From Hedera helix (Eukaryota; Streptophyta; Magnoliopsida; Apiales; Araliaceae): a stretch of DNA of 64,000 nt. Shown here piece after piece: positions 21,619 to 32,495 of the stretch (position 1 is the stretch's first letter; each line of letters begins with the position of its first letter). The stretch covers positions 37,816,998 through 37,880,997 of the forward strand of contig OX359267.1 in assembly GCA_947179155.2 (NCBI GenBank), written 5' to 3'. The notes beneath the pieces are model-generated. The model ran no database searches and was not told the origin of the DNA. It worked only from the letters and a program-made list of their open reading frames with translations. Both the position numbers and the translations under genes were made by a program.

Positions 21619-23664
21619 TTAACCATCAGCCCAACTAAGAGCAGCATTCTTTCTTATTCTCTTATCCTTCATTAGTTTTCTCACTTGTGCTGATCTTTCC
21701 CAGTCCCCAGAAGTGGCAAACATGCTTGATAGCTGCACGTAAGCCCCCGAGTTTTCTGGATCAAGTTCTGTAAGTCGCTCCACTATATTCTTCCCAAGAA
21801 TCTTATCTCCATGAGTGACACACCCTCTCAAAACTGATGACCACATGCTTTCATCAACCTCGAACGGCATCTGCTCGATGAGTTTCATAGCTTCCTGAAG
21901 GCAATCTGCCCTAGCAAAAAGATCTACCATGCAATAGTAGTGCTCAATCCTAGGATCAATATGATAATCATGTTTCATCGCATAGAACCATTTCCGCCCC
22001 TCTTCAACCAGTCCACAATGATCACAGGCAGACAAAACTGCAGTAAATGTTATCTCTGTGGGAGCAAAACCGCCATGTCTCATTTCATTGAATAAAGCCA
22101 ATGCTTCAAAACCATAACCATTCGCAGCATATCCCATCAACATAGAATTCCATGAAGCTTCATCATATTTCATCATTTGGTCAAACAGCTTCCTACCTTG
22201 GTGAACAAATCCACACTTGCAATAAAAATCAACAAGGGACGTAGTTATGATCTGATCAAATTCCAGCCCAATAACGTTTGCTCTGGCAAATACCTGTTCG
22301 CCAAGCTCAAGTGAAGAAATGCTAGCACATGCACTGAGCACACTGGCTAGGCTAAATTTGTCTATTTTCAAGTCCATTTTATTCATCTTGCAGAAAAGAT
22401 CCAGTGCTTCGACTGGACACCCATTTTGACTTAAACCCACTACCATTGAGTTCCATGAGATCAAGCTTTTAGATGGCATAGTGTGAAAGACTCGTTTTGC
22501 ATCCTCAAGCCTGCCACAATTAGAATATATGGTGATCATAGAATTGAGCAAGATCGTGTCATACATCCCTAGCTCACCAAATAATTTGCAAGCATCTTCA
22601 GGGCTTCTACACTTAGCATACATGTCAACAAGTCCGGTTGCAACAATGAGGTCATCAACAACTCCTAACTTACAAGCACGGGCATGCATTTGTTTACTAT
22701 GCTCAAGATCACCTGAAGTACTGCAGGCACTCAACACACTAGCAAAAGTAGAGAAGTCTTCCTTTACTCCGTTTTCTCTGATCTTAGCATAGAAAACTAA
22801 TGCTTCCCTGGATTCATTACTTGCAACATATCCCGCAATCATAGAGTTCCACAACACAACACATGGGTCGCTTTTAATATGAAAAATTCTTCTAGCGTCA
22901 TTCATTCTACCGCAATTTGCATATCCCGAGATTAGAGCTGATAGGGAGAAGTCATCTGGATCAGTCATATTATTCAAAACATGATTGGCACCATCTAAAT
23001 CACCACATTTTCCATACATGTTAACTAGTGCACTTCCAAGAACAGAGTCAAATTCTACTGCATTAACAATTACACGGTTATGAATTTGCTTCCCCCAGTC
23101 AAGAGCCAATAGATCAGTACAAGCACCAATAACCGTAGCCGAAACAAATGAATCAACAAGCCATGATTCACACATTTCCATATTCCAATCCCTAAACACT
23201 CTCACAGCTTCTCTTGAACACCCATTGCGAACATACCCATGAATTATCGAATTCAACACAATCCCATTCTTCCTTGGCATTTCTTCAAACAACCTTCTTC
23301 CCACTTCCAACTCACTCACCTTCACAAAACCCGAAACAACAAGATTCCAAGAAAACTCATTCTTCTGAGGCATCGAGTAAAACAACCCCAAAGATTCTTC
23401 CTTGTTACCCAATTTCATATAGCCTTCAATCATAGTGTTCCAAGTAAAACAATTTCTTTGAGACATTTCATCAAACAGTTGGCGTCCATCGCTTAACTGG
23501 CCGCATCTCATGTACATCTGTAGGAGGCGGTTTGCGACGGTGAGAGCAGAGTGGAGGACACCCCTTTTAAGAAATAGGAGGTGGAGTTGTCTCCCTTGAT
23601 TGATCAAATGGTGGGTATTGATGTTTTGCAGCAAGCGAGCGCAATAGTGCATATCCAGGTCCAT
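21619..23664 (-). CDS. PPR protein, PLS class, E subgroup (At1g77010-like)
   Basis: An uninterrupted, intronless 681-codon frame, typical of PLS PPR genes. It matches the Arabidopsis protein At1g77010 from memory across its length (start MDLDMHYCARLLQ; ISGYANCGR; LISWNSM; SACASISSLELGEQVFARA; YVQLS..FATSGDWE). Tandem PPR motifs with repeated WN(S/T)M and DMY.KCG signatures span residues ~40-570, followed by an E domain (EMPFEVDESMWSSVLRGC) and short E+ region. There is no DYW deaminase domain. Such proteins bind organellar RNA and usually guide C-to-U editing or processing with partner DYW proteins. Mitochondrial targeting is predicted for the family, though the N-terminus here is not strongly presequence-like. 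Its exact RNA target cannot be read from the sequence. Confidence 0.92.
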   Translation of the reverse strand: MDLDMHYCARLLQNINTHHLINQGRQLHLLFLKRGVLHSALTVANRLLQMYMRCGQLSDGRQLFDEMSQRNCFTWNTMIEGYMKLGNKEESLGLFYSMPQKNEFSWNLVVSGFVKVSELEVGRRLFEEMPRKNGIVLNSIIHGYVRNGCSREAVRVFRDWNMEMCESWLVDSFVSATVIGACTDLLALDWGKQIHNRVIVNAVEFDSVLGSALVNMYGKCGDLDGANHVLNNMTDPDDFSLSALISGYANCGRMNDARRIFHIKSDPCVVLWNSMIAGYVASNESREALVFYAKIRENGVKEDFSTFASVLSACSTSGDLEHSKQMHARACKLGVVDDLIVATGLVDMYAKCRSPEDACKLFGELGMYDTILLNSMITIYSNCGRLEDAKRVFHTMPSKSLISWNSMVVGLSQNGCPVEALDLFCKMNKMDLKIDKFSLASVLSACASISSLELGEQVFARANVIGLEFDQIITTSLVDFYCKCGFVHQGRKLFDQMMKYDEASWNSMLMGYAANGYGFEALALFNEMRHGGFAPTEITFTAVLSACDHCGLVEEGRKWFYAMKHDYHIDPRIEHYYCMVDLFARADCLQEAMKLIEQMPFEVDESMWSSVLRGCVTHGDKILGKNIVERLTELDPENSGAYVQLSSMFATSGDWERSAQVRKLMKDKRIRKNAALSWADG

Positions 23665-25928
23665 GGTGGACTCACAGAATTTGCTTATTTGTTATTGGAG
23701 GTTTGAAATGGGCGGCAAAAGCTGGAGGCGATATCTGTACAAACTACATTGACCCGGGAAAGTAGTTACTCTCTCAGCCCATTTGTCAAATTTTCAGGTC
23801 CCACAAAAAAAAGATGATTTATGTTGGCACACCCATAAAACCTGACCCGATCCATATTACACGACACAATTTCAATGGTTGCCTTGTCCGAGAAACCCGA
23901 CCCGCCAAAGGAACTCAGTCTTGCTATGAAGAAAAAGTTTTTGAAGATTGGATGCGGTTGGATATAGGTTCATGGGTTTGACCCACATCGTTATAGTTTT
24001 ACCCATATTCTACCCATTAATGAGTGATCCAACCCATTAAAAATTTTAACCCAATTAATTTTATTCATTATTCATTCAATTGACGCATTTTGTCATCCCT
24101 ATTTTTTAGTTACAGTGACACAATATTTTTAAATTTATTATTATAATTTGTTAACATGTCACACAGTAATTATAATAATATATTATTTACATTAAATATA
24201 AATATATACATTAAATACATTCATAAATTTTATGAATGGTTTTTTTTTTCTGTTCTGTTTTTTAACCGAAGGAGAATTATACTTTGAACGGAGCAAGGGC
24301 AAAATCGGCATATGAGTTATTTTGTAAAAATATTTAAAGCTTTTTGAAAACATTTCTTATAAATAAAAAACTAATAAATTCGGGCAGCTTAAACTTTTAC
24401 TAATTTTACATATTAACAAAATAATGATAAAATCTCACAAGAATCAACCACCAACGACATGACAAAAGAAAATTATTTATTTAAGGAAATACTACTAACA
24501 AATAAATCGAGAGGGTGCAGAAAGGCTCGCACAGGACTTCTAAATTCAGAGGGCCCACAAATTTTATTTTTTTTTACTAAATACGAATTTTTGTGTGTGT
24601 ATATTATACTTTAAAAAGAACAGGTTGTTATTTTAATTAATGATAAATTTTGATATAAATTGTGTTTTATATATTAGTGCTGATAAAAAAAAATTATATA
24701 CGAGAGAAAATTCATATATTTTTTTTTGCATAAGGTCTCTAAATTCTCAGTACCGACCTTGTGCAGAGGATGACAACTTCAAAATTAAAAGCCAAAACTA
24801 AAATCAATATGAAGAAATGATTCACGAATTAGATATTGCACTAAATGACAATCTACGCAAAATTATTAACATAATGATTAATGAAGGAACAAAAAATATC
24901 AATGTCTTACTTTGACTTTTCTCTAGGCAAACATTCTAATCTTCAAAATTTCATATATAGATATGGGGAGGGTCTCTTTCTCTTTTGAAGAGACTTTGCT
25001 TGTATCTTTTTGTTATCATTAATTTATTATTTGATAATTTTTTTTTCTCTATTTTTTTATTTTTTATTTTTTATTGTACAAGATTTTACTTTCTCTAAGG
25101 TCGGAGTTATAATTCTCATTCTTTTTTCATTTTTGTGAAAATCATTTCTCTCCTTTTAATAGCTTGAATTCTATTTATTTAGATAGTTGTTTTTCAATTA
25201 TAATATTAATAGATTATAGATATGCTAATTAGATATATACCGGACACGGATATATATCTCTAACTAATTATTTTATTTTTTTACTTATATCATAAAATTT
25301 TTAATTAATTCAAATTCTATTTTTGTATGGGTAGGTATCCCATTAACTCTATCGTACATGTAATTCATATATTTTGATTGAATGAATTAATCTTCCCTAA
25401 TATTATTTTAGAGTCTGTCAAAAAAAAAAATGAAGGAACAAAATAGTTGAATTTATTTTTTCTCTTCTTTTATACTGTTTGTGTATAACTTTTTATATAT
25501 AATTTATATTCGTAACATTACTCTATTTGATGCGTATATATATCATAAGCTCTTGATAGGATAATTTTATTTTTCTTTGGTACCATTAACAATTACATTA
25601 TATTTATTATAATGGTGATAGGAAGTAGGATTTTAACTCATGTCCAAGCGAAGCGCCTGGGTGTTTGCCCATCACACCGCTGAACCAACGCCTGATTTCT
25701 CCGATAGAATTTTACAGAAATGCCTTTTTGTTTATCAAACCTCTCAACATAGATGATAGCAGCAAAAGGCTTACCATGTCAAGCACAAAATTTTCAAAAT
25801 AACTACCCTTATTATTTGTGAGAAATAAAACAAAACAAAATGATTGGTTGGTCCTCACAAGACAATCTACAAAACAACAGCTGACTGAATTAACAAGTTA
25901 AAAATAAATAAAAAATAAATGACAAGGT
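23665..25928. other. AT-rich spacer upstream of the PPR gene
   Basis: The first ~300 bp should hold the promoter of the minus-strand PPR gene; no clear TATA box is seen. The remainder is AT-rich, with a possible decayed hAT-type segment near 24530-24770 and a tRNA-like remnant at 25622-25700. No gene is seen. Confidence 0.45.
25622..25700 (-). repeat. tRNA-related (SINE-like) remnant
   Basis: Read on the minus strand, TGGTTCAGCGG resembles a pol III A box, and GAGTTAAAATCC about 35-40 bp later resembles a B box (GGTTCRANTCC). No functional tRNA cloverleaf is evident. A decayed tRNA-derived SINE head is the best reading, with low certainty. Confidence 0.35.
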
Positions 25929-26640
25929 ATAATTTGGTTAAGGGATTTGAAGGCATATATATTAGCAACTAAATATCTAGCAGAGCTAAATTAATTTACT
26001 TTAACAATCAATGGAGACGACAAAAAGTGGTTTTATTCATTCTAGAGTACTTCTAGGGGAATCGGTCCTAGCGATCGGTTTAATTTTATTTTTTTTATAT
26101 TTAAAATATTTATTCTGACATTTTTTTTATAAAATTTAGTTATTTAATTATAATTTAGATACATATAAATAATATTGTTATACAAATTGTACAATACTGT
26201 TATTTACATGTATCCAAATTATACATAAATTAATGAATTCTATAAAAAAAAATTATCAGAATAAATATTTTAAGAGTAAAAATAAATAAATAAATTTTTG
26301 GACTAATCGTTAGCACCGATCGTTCAATTTTACTATGAATAATAATAAATATAATAATTTAATATAAAAATGATGAGATTCATAATATAAAAATAATAAA
26401 TTTTATTATTTTTATATTAAATTATTATATTTTTATCAATATAGCAAAATTATCGGTCGCCCAAGAGTTATTGTTCTTTCTAGAGTATGTCGTAACAAAC
26501 ATTTGCATGTTACAATCAGTGAGATGAGGTACAAATGTACAATATCCTGAAACATGTGGTCATGTTGACTTAATAGGCTTAAACTATTCAAATATTTGAC
26601 ACAAGTTTGGCTCTATTATATTCCCATGGTATTTTTTTTT
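25929..26640. repeat. Direct repeat copy 1, split by an insertion
   Basis: 25929-26049 and 26479-26640 together align with 27171-27436 (shared landmarks: GCAACTAAATAT, GTGGTTTTATTCATTCTAGA, TGTCGTAACAAACATTTGCA, AGGCTTAAACTATTCAAAT). Copy 1 is interrupted at TCTAGAGTA by 26050-26478. Confidence 0.75.
26050..26478. mobile_element. Foldback (MITE-like) insertion
   Basis: The uninterrupted copy 2 proves this is an insertion. TTCTAGAGTA is present on both sides (26040-26049 and 26478-26487). Long inverted arms (about 26060-26185 and 26205-26330) pair AAAATATTTATTCTGA with TCAGAATAAATATTTT, and CGATCGGT with its complement. A second AT-rich foldback lies at 26340-26440. Ends CTTCTAGGGGAATCGG and CGGTCGCCCAAGAG are weakly inverted. 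There is no coding capacity. The superfamily is uncertain. Confidence 0.65.
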
Positions 26641-26674
26641 AGTCATAAATATAGATTAATATCTTTAATTTTTA

Positions 26675-26840
26675 ATATTTTTTATTTTGAAAATTGAGCT
26701 TTTAATTTTTTTAATTAAATAATTAAAATTTTAATTTTTTTTATTTTGGAGATTGTTTTTTTTATTTTTTTAATTAGAGAATTAAATTTTTAATTTTTTT
26801 TTACTTTAGAGATTGTCTTCTCAATTTTTTATAATTACGT
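26675..26840. repeat. AT-rich tandem repeat, ~65-bp unit, ~2.5 copies
   Basis: Three successive blocks share the pattern TTTTGGAGATTG(T)n TTTTTAATTA(A)GAGAATTAA with small differences. This is a decayed minisatellite. Confidence 0.5.
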
Positions 26841-27170
26841 CTAATTGATAGTTATGTGTTTGTTTAATTTGTTTTTTTTTATTGGATGAAATTATGTACT
26901 TCTTTCAACTGAAATTAAAAGATTGTTATTGATTTTTGAAAGTTAATTTAAAATATTTTTAATCTCAAAATTTATTAAAATTTATGAAATAATAAAATTT
27001 TAATTAGTAGTACATTTATATATTTTAAATATTCATCATTATGTTGATTATTGATGAATTTTTTTAAACTGAATTTATAGTGTCTTAAATTTATTTTAAA
27101 AAATTACTAAATACTTTATTATAAAATTATCTAAAATCATCATTATAAAATTTTAAAAGTATCAATAATC

Positions 27171-27436
27171 AATATAATTTGCTTAGGGAATTTGAAGGCA
27201 TATTAGCAACTAAATATGTAGCAAAGTTAAATTAATTTATTTTTAACAATCAATGTAGACGACAGAAAGTGGTTTTATTCATTCTAGAGTCTGTCGTAAC
27301 AAACATTTGCATGTTACAATCAGTCAGATGAGGTACAATACTGAAACATGTAACGGTCATGTTGTGTTAATAGGCTTAAACTATTCAAATGAGACTCACG
27401 TTTGGCTCTATTATATTCTCACGGTATTTTTTTTTA
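27171..27436. repeat. Direct repeat copy 2, uninterrupted
   Basis: It shows the pre-insertion arrangement of 25929-26640. Together the two copies indicate a local segmental duplication that preceded the foldback insertion. Confidence 0.75.
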
Positions 27437-27658
27437 TCTTTTTATTTAATATTTTAAATTTATAAAATTTATATTTTACCCTTCATAAATCATTCAAAAA
27501 TGTGAACATTTATCATAAAGTTTATCATCAATATAAATATAAATAAATTGTTTAATTTTATATTCGTCCCAAGATATTATTTTTAATTACATCCATAATG
27601 AAAAATAAAAATAAAAATAATTTAGCGGTAAAGTATTACCATGACGTAATATGATCCA

Positions 27659-27730
27659 AATTTGAAGGAGCAGTTCTACACTTACCCGGAAAGTGTACCC
27701 GCCACTCACCTGCACTCACAAACTTTTTCA

Positions 27731-27762
<32 letters not shown>

Positions 27763-27836
27763 CAGGAAAAATTTGTGAGGGACGGATAAGCGGCGGATAC
27801 ACTTCCCGGGTAAGTGTAGAGTTTTTCAATTTGAAG
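27659..27836. mobile_element. Mutator-type MITE with perfect 9-bp TSD
   Basis: Element 27668-27827 (160 bp) is bordered by AATTTGAAG at 27659-27667 and 27828-27836. The ends GAGCAGTTCTACACTTACCC and the complement of GGGTAAGTGTAGAGTTTTTC form ~60-bp imperfect terminal inverted repeats that continue through GTGTACCCGCC / GGCGGATACAC. The centre is a T/A homopolymer hairpin. A 9-bp duplication with long terminal inverted repeats is typical of Mutator-like MITEs. Confidence 0.8.
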
Positions 27837-28190
27837 TGCTAACACGATAATTTTCCGTCATTCTGTTCTACGCGTTACCCCCGCGTGCTGGTAATATATA
27901 AAGTCGTTGGGAAAGACAATGGAAAAAAAGAAGAAGAATGATAATGACGCGATGGTAATTACAGTAGGCAATGAAGCGGATGGAATATTGGTCACACGTT
28001 TGTTTCGATTCTTCCACCAAAGTACCGACGCATAATTCCAAACAATACGCTCCAGATGATTGATGATTACTTTTTGATTGGCCTGCCGGATTCATATTTG
28101 CTTTCGAGTAACGTTCATTTATCCACTTGGAGCTTGGATATTTCCTCCTTTTCCTTTATATATAAAAAAGATTATTAATTTTTATAATAA
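27837..28190. other. Spacer, no gene
   Basis: The stretch is short and no feature is recognised. The 75-codon minus-strand ORF here has no family likeness. Confidence 0.4.
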
Positions 28191-28191
28191 A

Positions 28192-28450
28192 TAATATTTT
28201 TTCCATTTTAAATTATAAAATTAATATTATTTTTTTTAAAATTAATTTCAAACTCAAGATTTAACATGAATTTATTTAATTTATTTTGATATAATTATAA
28301 ATATTATAAATTACATAAAAAATACTACTAGTTGTAAAATTTATTATTTTCAAAACTTAAATTAATTAAGTCAATTTTGAATTTAAAAATATTTAAAATT
28401 AATTTTTAAAAAATTAATATTAATTTTATAATTTAAAACAGAAAAAATAT
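28192..28450. mobile_element. AT-rich Stowaway-like MITE
   Basis: AATATTTTTTCCATTTTAAA at the left is mirrored by TTTAAAACAGAAAAAATATT at the right. The inverted similarity continues for ~50 bp on each side (ATTATAAAATTAATATTA). Related AT-rich sequences occur at 32725-32985 and 33625-33855. Confidence 0.55.
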
Positions 28451-28889
28451 TAAAATATATATAAATTTTAGCTGACCTATATATACCATGGTAGTTCTAC
28501 CACAAAACAATCAGTATTGACATTTGTGGAATTCATGGTATGATGATACATTTGAGAAAAATGATATAATCTATTTCGACAAAAGTTATTTGACTTTTGT
28601 GGAAGATTCCGTAATTAGTCATGAAATTTTGCATATTTATAAGTCAATTTTTATATTTACTCGATATAAAAATTAACATAATTTTTCACAATATTTAATA
28701 TAATTACAGCCTACGCTATATCCCTCTTTCTTTTTTTTCATCGCAATTAACATTTTTGCTCGGTATATTTTAACAGGGGAATTTGTTTTTGACTTGACTT
28801 TATAAATCAATTTTCGGTATAATAAATTTCAAAAGTTATATAAAAATAATTTGTATTGATTATGAAGAAAAGGGTTTTACAATTTGACT

Positions 28890-28928
28890 TGAAAAATAAA
28901 AATAAAAATAAAAATAAAAATAAAAATA
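28890..28928. repeat. (AAATA)n microsatellite
   Basis: Seven to eight tandem AAATA units. Confidence 0.85.
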
Positions 28929-29308
28929 CATTTTTAATTTTAGAATAGAGAGAGTACTAAATTAAAATATATTATTACAATACAAAAATATTTTTTTATT
29001 TTAATTGTTGATTTAATTTAATTAAAAAGGTAGGGAGATATGTCTATGGGCACCCAATTCGTATGTAATATTTATATAACATATACTATTAATTTAATTA
29101 TATTGATACGTTTCTAACACTAGGGGCTAGGAAAAAATCTATAGAATATGTTAGGATAGGAAATAGGAGGAATATAGAGAATCTAGTGAAGCGCATAATA
29201 ATATTACACAAAAAAAAGGAGAAGTTTTATCACTAGGATATCATGTTTAATTTATCCGATTCAAACTTTAAATGAGATTTAAATTGTTGATTATAATTTA
29301 GATGCAGT

Positions 29309-31117
29309 TAGATCTGCAAACGAATCGAATTGTTCGCGAACTGATTTGGCTCGGTTTGAGTTCAATATGCTCGAGTTATTGAGTCAAGTTCGCACATGGT
29401 ATTGAGTTCGACTGTTCGATAGAACATGTTCGTGAACCATATAATTTGGTTCGATTTTGTTCACGAACAATTTGGGATCGACTTGGGTTGACTCGACTCG
29501 GTTCAACAGATATTCGAGTTTGAATTGTATTTCTTACATTTTAATGTTTTTAACTTCTAACAATAGGTAGTTAGTTATTTCATATTAAATCCTAAAGTTT
29601 GTCTTACCAATAATTATTAATTTTGTAATATTTTTTTTATTACTTAAACATCTTTTTTTTTTAATAATTGATTATAAGTAAATATTTTTATTAAAAAATT
29701 AATAAATAATAATGTGTATTTCTTCACCTCTAATTTAAATAAAATAATTTTAATATTTTCATAAAAAATATAACAATGATTGTTAGATTATTACAATTTA
29801 CATCAGTGATAATTTAATAAATTATAACTCATGTCATAAATCACATAAATAAAGTTATTAATCATCATGCAATGACAATTTGACATTAATTAAAGAATAA
29901 TACAATACAATTACTTATATTTGCATGACTTATTAAAATTGTCAAATCGAGATAGAGAATAGAGAAATCAAGTCATCAATTTATCAAGACTTCACTAATA
30001 AAGTAATATTTATTGTACAATTACTATCAACCATATAATTAAAAGTGCAAACTTCATTTCATTAATTATGAGTTTTTTAGTATTACAGACCTCAACTTAC
30101 AGCGTATATATGAGACAGTGTGAAAAAAGTGGTTGGCTAATTTTGTTTTATGTAATTAAGTAATCATATTTAGTGTTTAAAGTTTAATAATCCAATTAAG
30201 CACTATGTCACAGTATCGTTTGCATGAAATTAAAATAAGCAAAAAGGTATTAAAAAAAAAAGAAACAAATAAACAAAGTCTCTAAATTGCTTTGAGCCTT
30301 TAATTTTAGAATTGTAGTTAACTTATGAAATTGTAAAATTTAATATATTACTTTAGTTTTTTAGAAAAAAAATTATTTAGTTTTAATCAATATAATTATG
30401 AAAACTATAACCTTTTTATAAAATAATTCTTAAGATTTATTGTATTTAAAAGTTAATTATCAAATTCCTTTTGAATTAAAAATTCATATTTGATCAGTTG
30501 AGAAGGAAGAAATATATAGTAGTAATACATTTCAAGGTTAACAAACTTAACAATATTAGCCTATTAGATATTAAATTAATCTAAATCAACTAAATTCACA
30601 TTATTTTAAAATTTAGAACTTTAAAATTTTATTATAAAAAATCTCAAATAAGACTCTTTTTATGAAATAGATGGAGTATTTTTTTTCTTTTGTTTCACCT
30701 AAAAGCAAAAAATACAAAAATATGAAATTAATTAATTAATTGAGAAAGTAGTAATATCTCCTTTTTTTTTGGTTGATTGAAAGTAGTAGTATTCATTTAT
30801 TCTAGACTAATTATGTAATCAATAATAATATTGACCACTACTACTAATTAAATATATATGAATATATTAAGAAATTAAAGTATAGTTTTTTCAAAAAAAA
30901 AAAAAATATTTGGCCTATTTTTCGCGAGTTCAAGCATTATAGGCAAGTTCGAGCATTTAGTCGAACTCGAGTATATTCTCAAACTCGAACGATTCAAACT
31001 CGCACATGTGTGTTGGTTCAATAATGTTACTCAAACATGTTCGAGTTCAACTAAAAGTGTTCGAATTCAATTCGAGTTCGACAACGATCGGATCAAATCA
31101 GATCGTTTGCAGCCCTA
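29309..31117. mobile_element. Non-autonomous hAT-like element (1.8 kb)
   Basis: The ends TAGATCTGCAAACGA and TCGTTTGCAGCCCTA are inverted relatives. Both subterminal regions (29320-29520 and 30910-31100) are loaded with TCGAGTTCGA-like repeats in opposite orientation. The flanking octamers GATGCAGT and TGTGCAAT agree at 5 of 8 positions. The interior is AT-rich with no transposase frame. The ends match those of the 300-bp element at 31517-31816. Confidence 0.55.
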
Positions 31118-31516
31118 TGTGCAATATTATAACTGCATGAACTTGTTAAGGCTCTGATTTATTATTTAACTGATGAAATATACTCAATTTTAATATAATT
31201 ATGAATTATTTGATTTTAATAAAATTATGAAATGTATTAGAATTAAGTTGCATTCTTTACAATTATCACTTTTTTGGAACTCCCACTTCAAAGTGATTTT
31301 AGTACAGGTACAATGATTTATCTAATAATTTCAATAATATTTGAATCTATCAAAATTAAGTGAACTTCACACCCTGAGAATACAAGCCTCACTAAAAAGA
31401 AAATAAAGTTTCACAATAAATTAAGAAAAAAGAAAATCTCACAATCACGTGAAAAAAAAAAACACATAACAAGAAATGAACCTACAACCTAATAGTTATA
31501 AGGTTTCAATCATAAC

Positions 31517-31816
31517 TAAGGTTGCAAAATAAATCAAGCGGTTCGAGTTCGATTCGTACCCGCTTGACTAAAAGTTCGATTTGAACTCGATTTGAAATAT
31601 AAACAATTCAAATATGAGTAAAGTTTAAAGTTCGATAAATTACTCGAATCTCTTCAAATTATAATTTTCTATTGATACTCGAATCATATTCGTTCGAAAA
31701 GTTCAAACTGTTCGGGCTCGATTCGAGTTCGTGCCCGACTCGATAGCTAAGCGAGTTTCAATCAAACTTTATTTTTATACTCGTATTCGACTCGACTCGA
31801 TTCGTTTGCACCCTTA
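31517..31816. mobile_element. hAT-type MITE (300 bp), same family
   Basis: It begins TAAGGTTGCAAA and ends TTTGCACCCTTA. The flanking octamers ATCATAAC (31509-31516) and ATTATAAC (31817-31824) differ at one base. 8-bp duplications and YARNG-type ends fit hAT. Subterminal TTCGAGTTCGA motifs match the 1.8-kb element next door. Confidence 0.68.
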
Positions 31817-31870
31817 ATTATAACTATCAGACTAAAACATCATTGACTACAATTATCACTTTAATTTACG

Positions 31871-32331
31871 AAGTTGAGAATTAACCCCAATTGACCTTAT
31901 CAACTTCGGTGTGTATGATTTCCCAAGTATGTCCTAATTTTACTACAAATTCTCACCGTCAAAGCTACAAGTTACATCTGATTATTTTCAGTGTATTAAA
32001 TAAGGGACTACTTATAGGAATAAGATCCCCTCTATATTATTTTCGTCAAGACTCATTCAGGTTTCTAATTCTAACTGTTCATCAACTAAAAATGTATTTT
32101 AAACGATGAAACTGAATTAAATAAAACAGTTGAGATTAAGAGTCTGAATGATTTGCATAAAAATAGTTTGGAGAGAAACTTGGTCCCTATTTATATACTC
32201 GAGGAGGTGAACTAAGAAGAACCTAGAGAAACTCAGCTGATTTTGACTTTGGTAAGGGTTAAACTAAAAATTATAATCTTGCACGGTCAAACTTTTAATA
32301 ACATCTAGTTGTTGATTATAATTTAGAACAA

Positions 32332-32380
<49 letters not shown>

Positions 32381-32495
32381 GCTAGTGCGGTATTATATGC
32401 CGTTCGATTTAAGCCAATAGTGAGAATTAACGTTATTGACCTTATCCTCTTCAGCGTGTGATTCCACAAGTGTGTCCTAATTTTACAACAAATAA
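31871..32495. repeat. Pair of ~80-bp direct repeats
   Basis: 31871-31955 and 32418-32495 share GAGAATTAAC, TTGACCTTATC and GTGTCCTAATTTTAC at the same spacing with scattered changes. A local duplication; the function is unknown. An (ATT)n run lies between them. Confidence 0.6.
32331..32380. repeat. (ATT)n microsatellite
   Basis: About 16 uninterrupted ATT units. Confidence 0.9.

Noticed and set aside
23214..23496. 73- and 85-codon plus-strand ORFs
   Set aside because: They are antisense to the PPR gene and show no independent coding signal.
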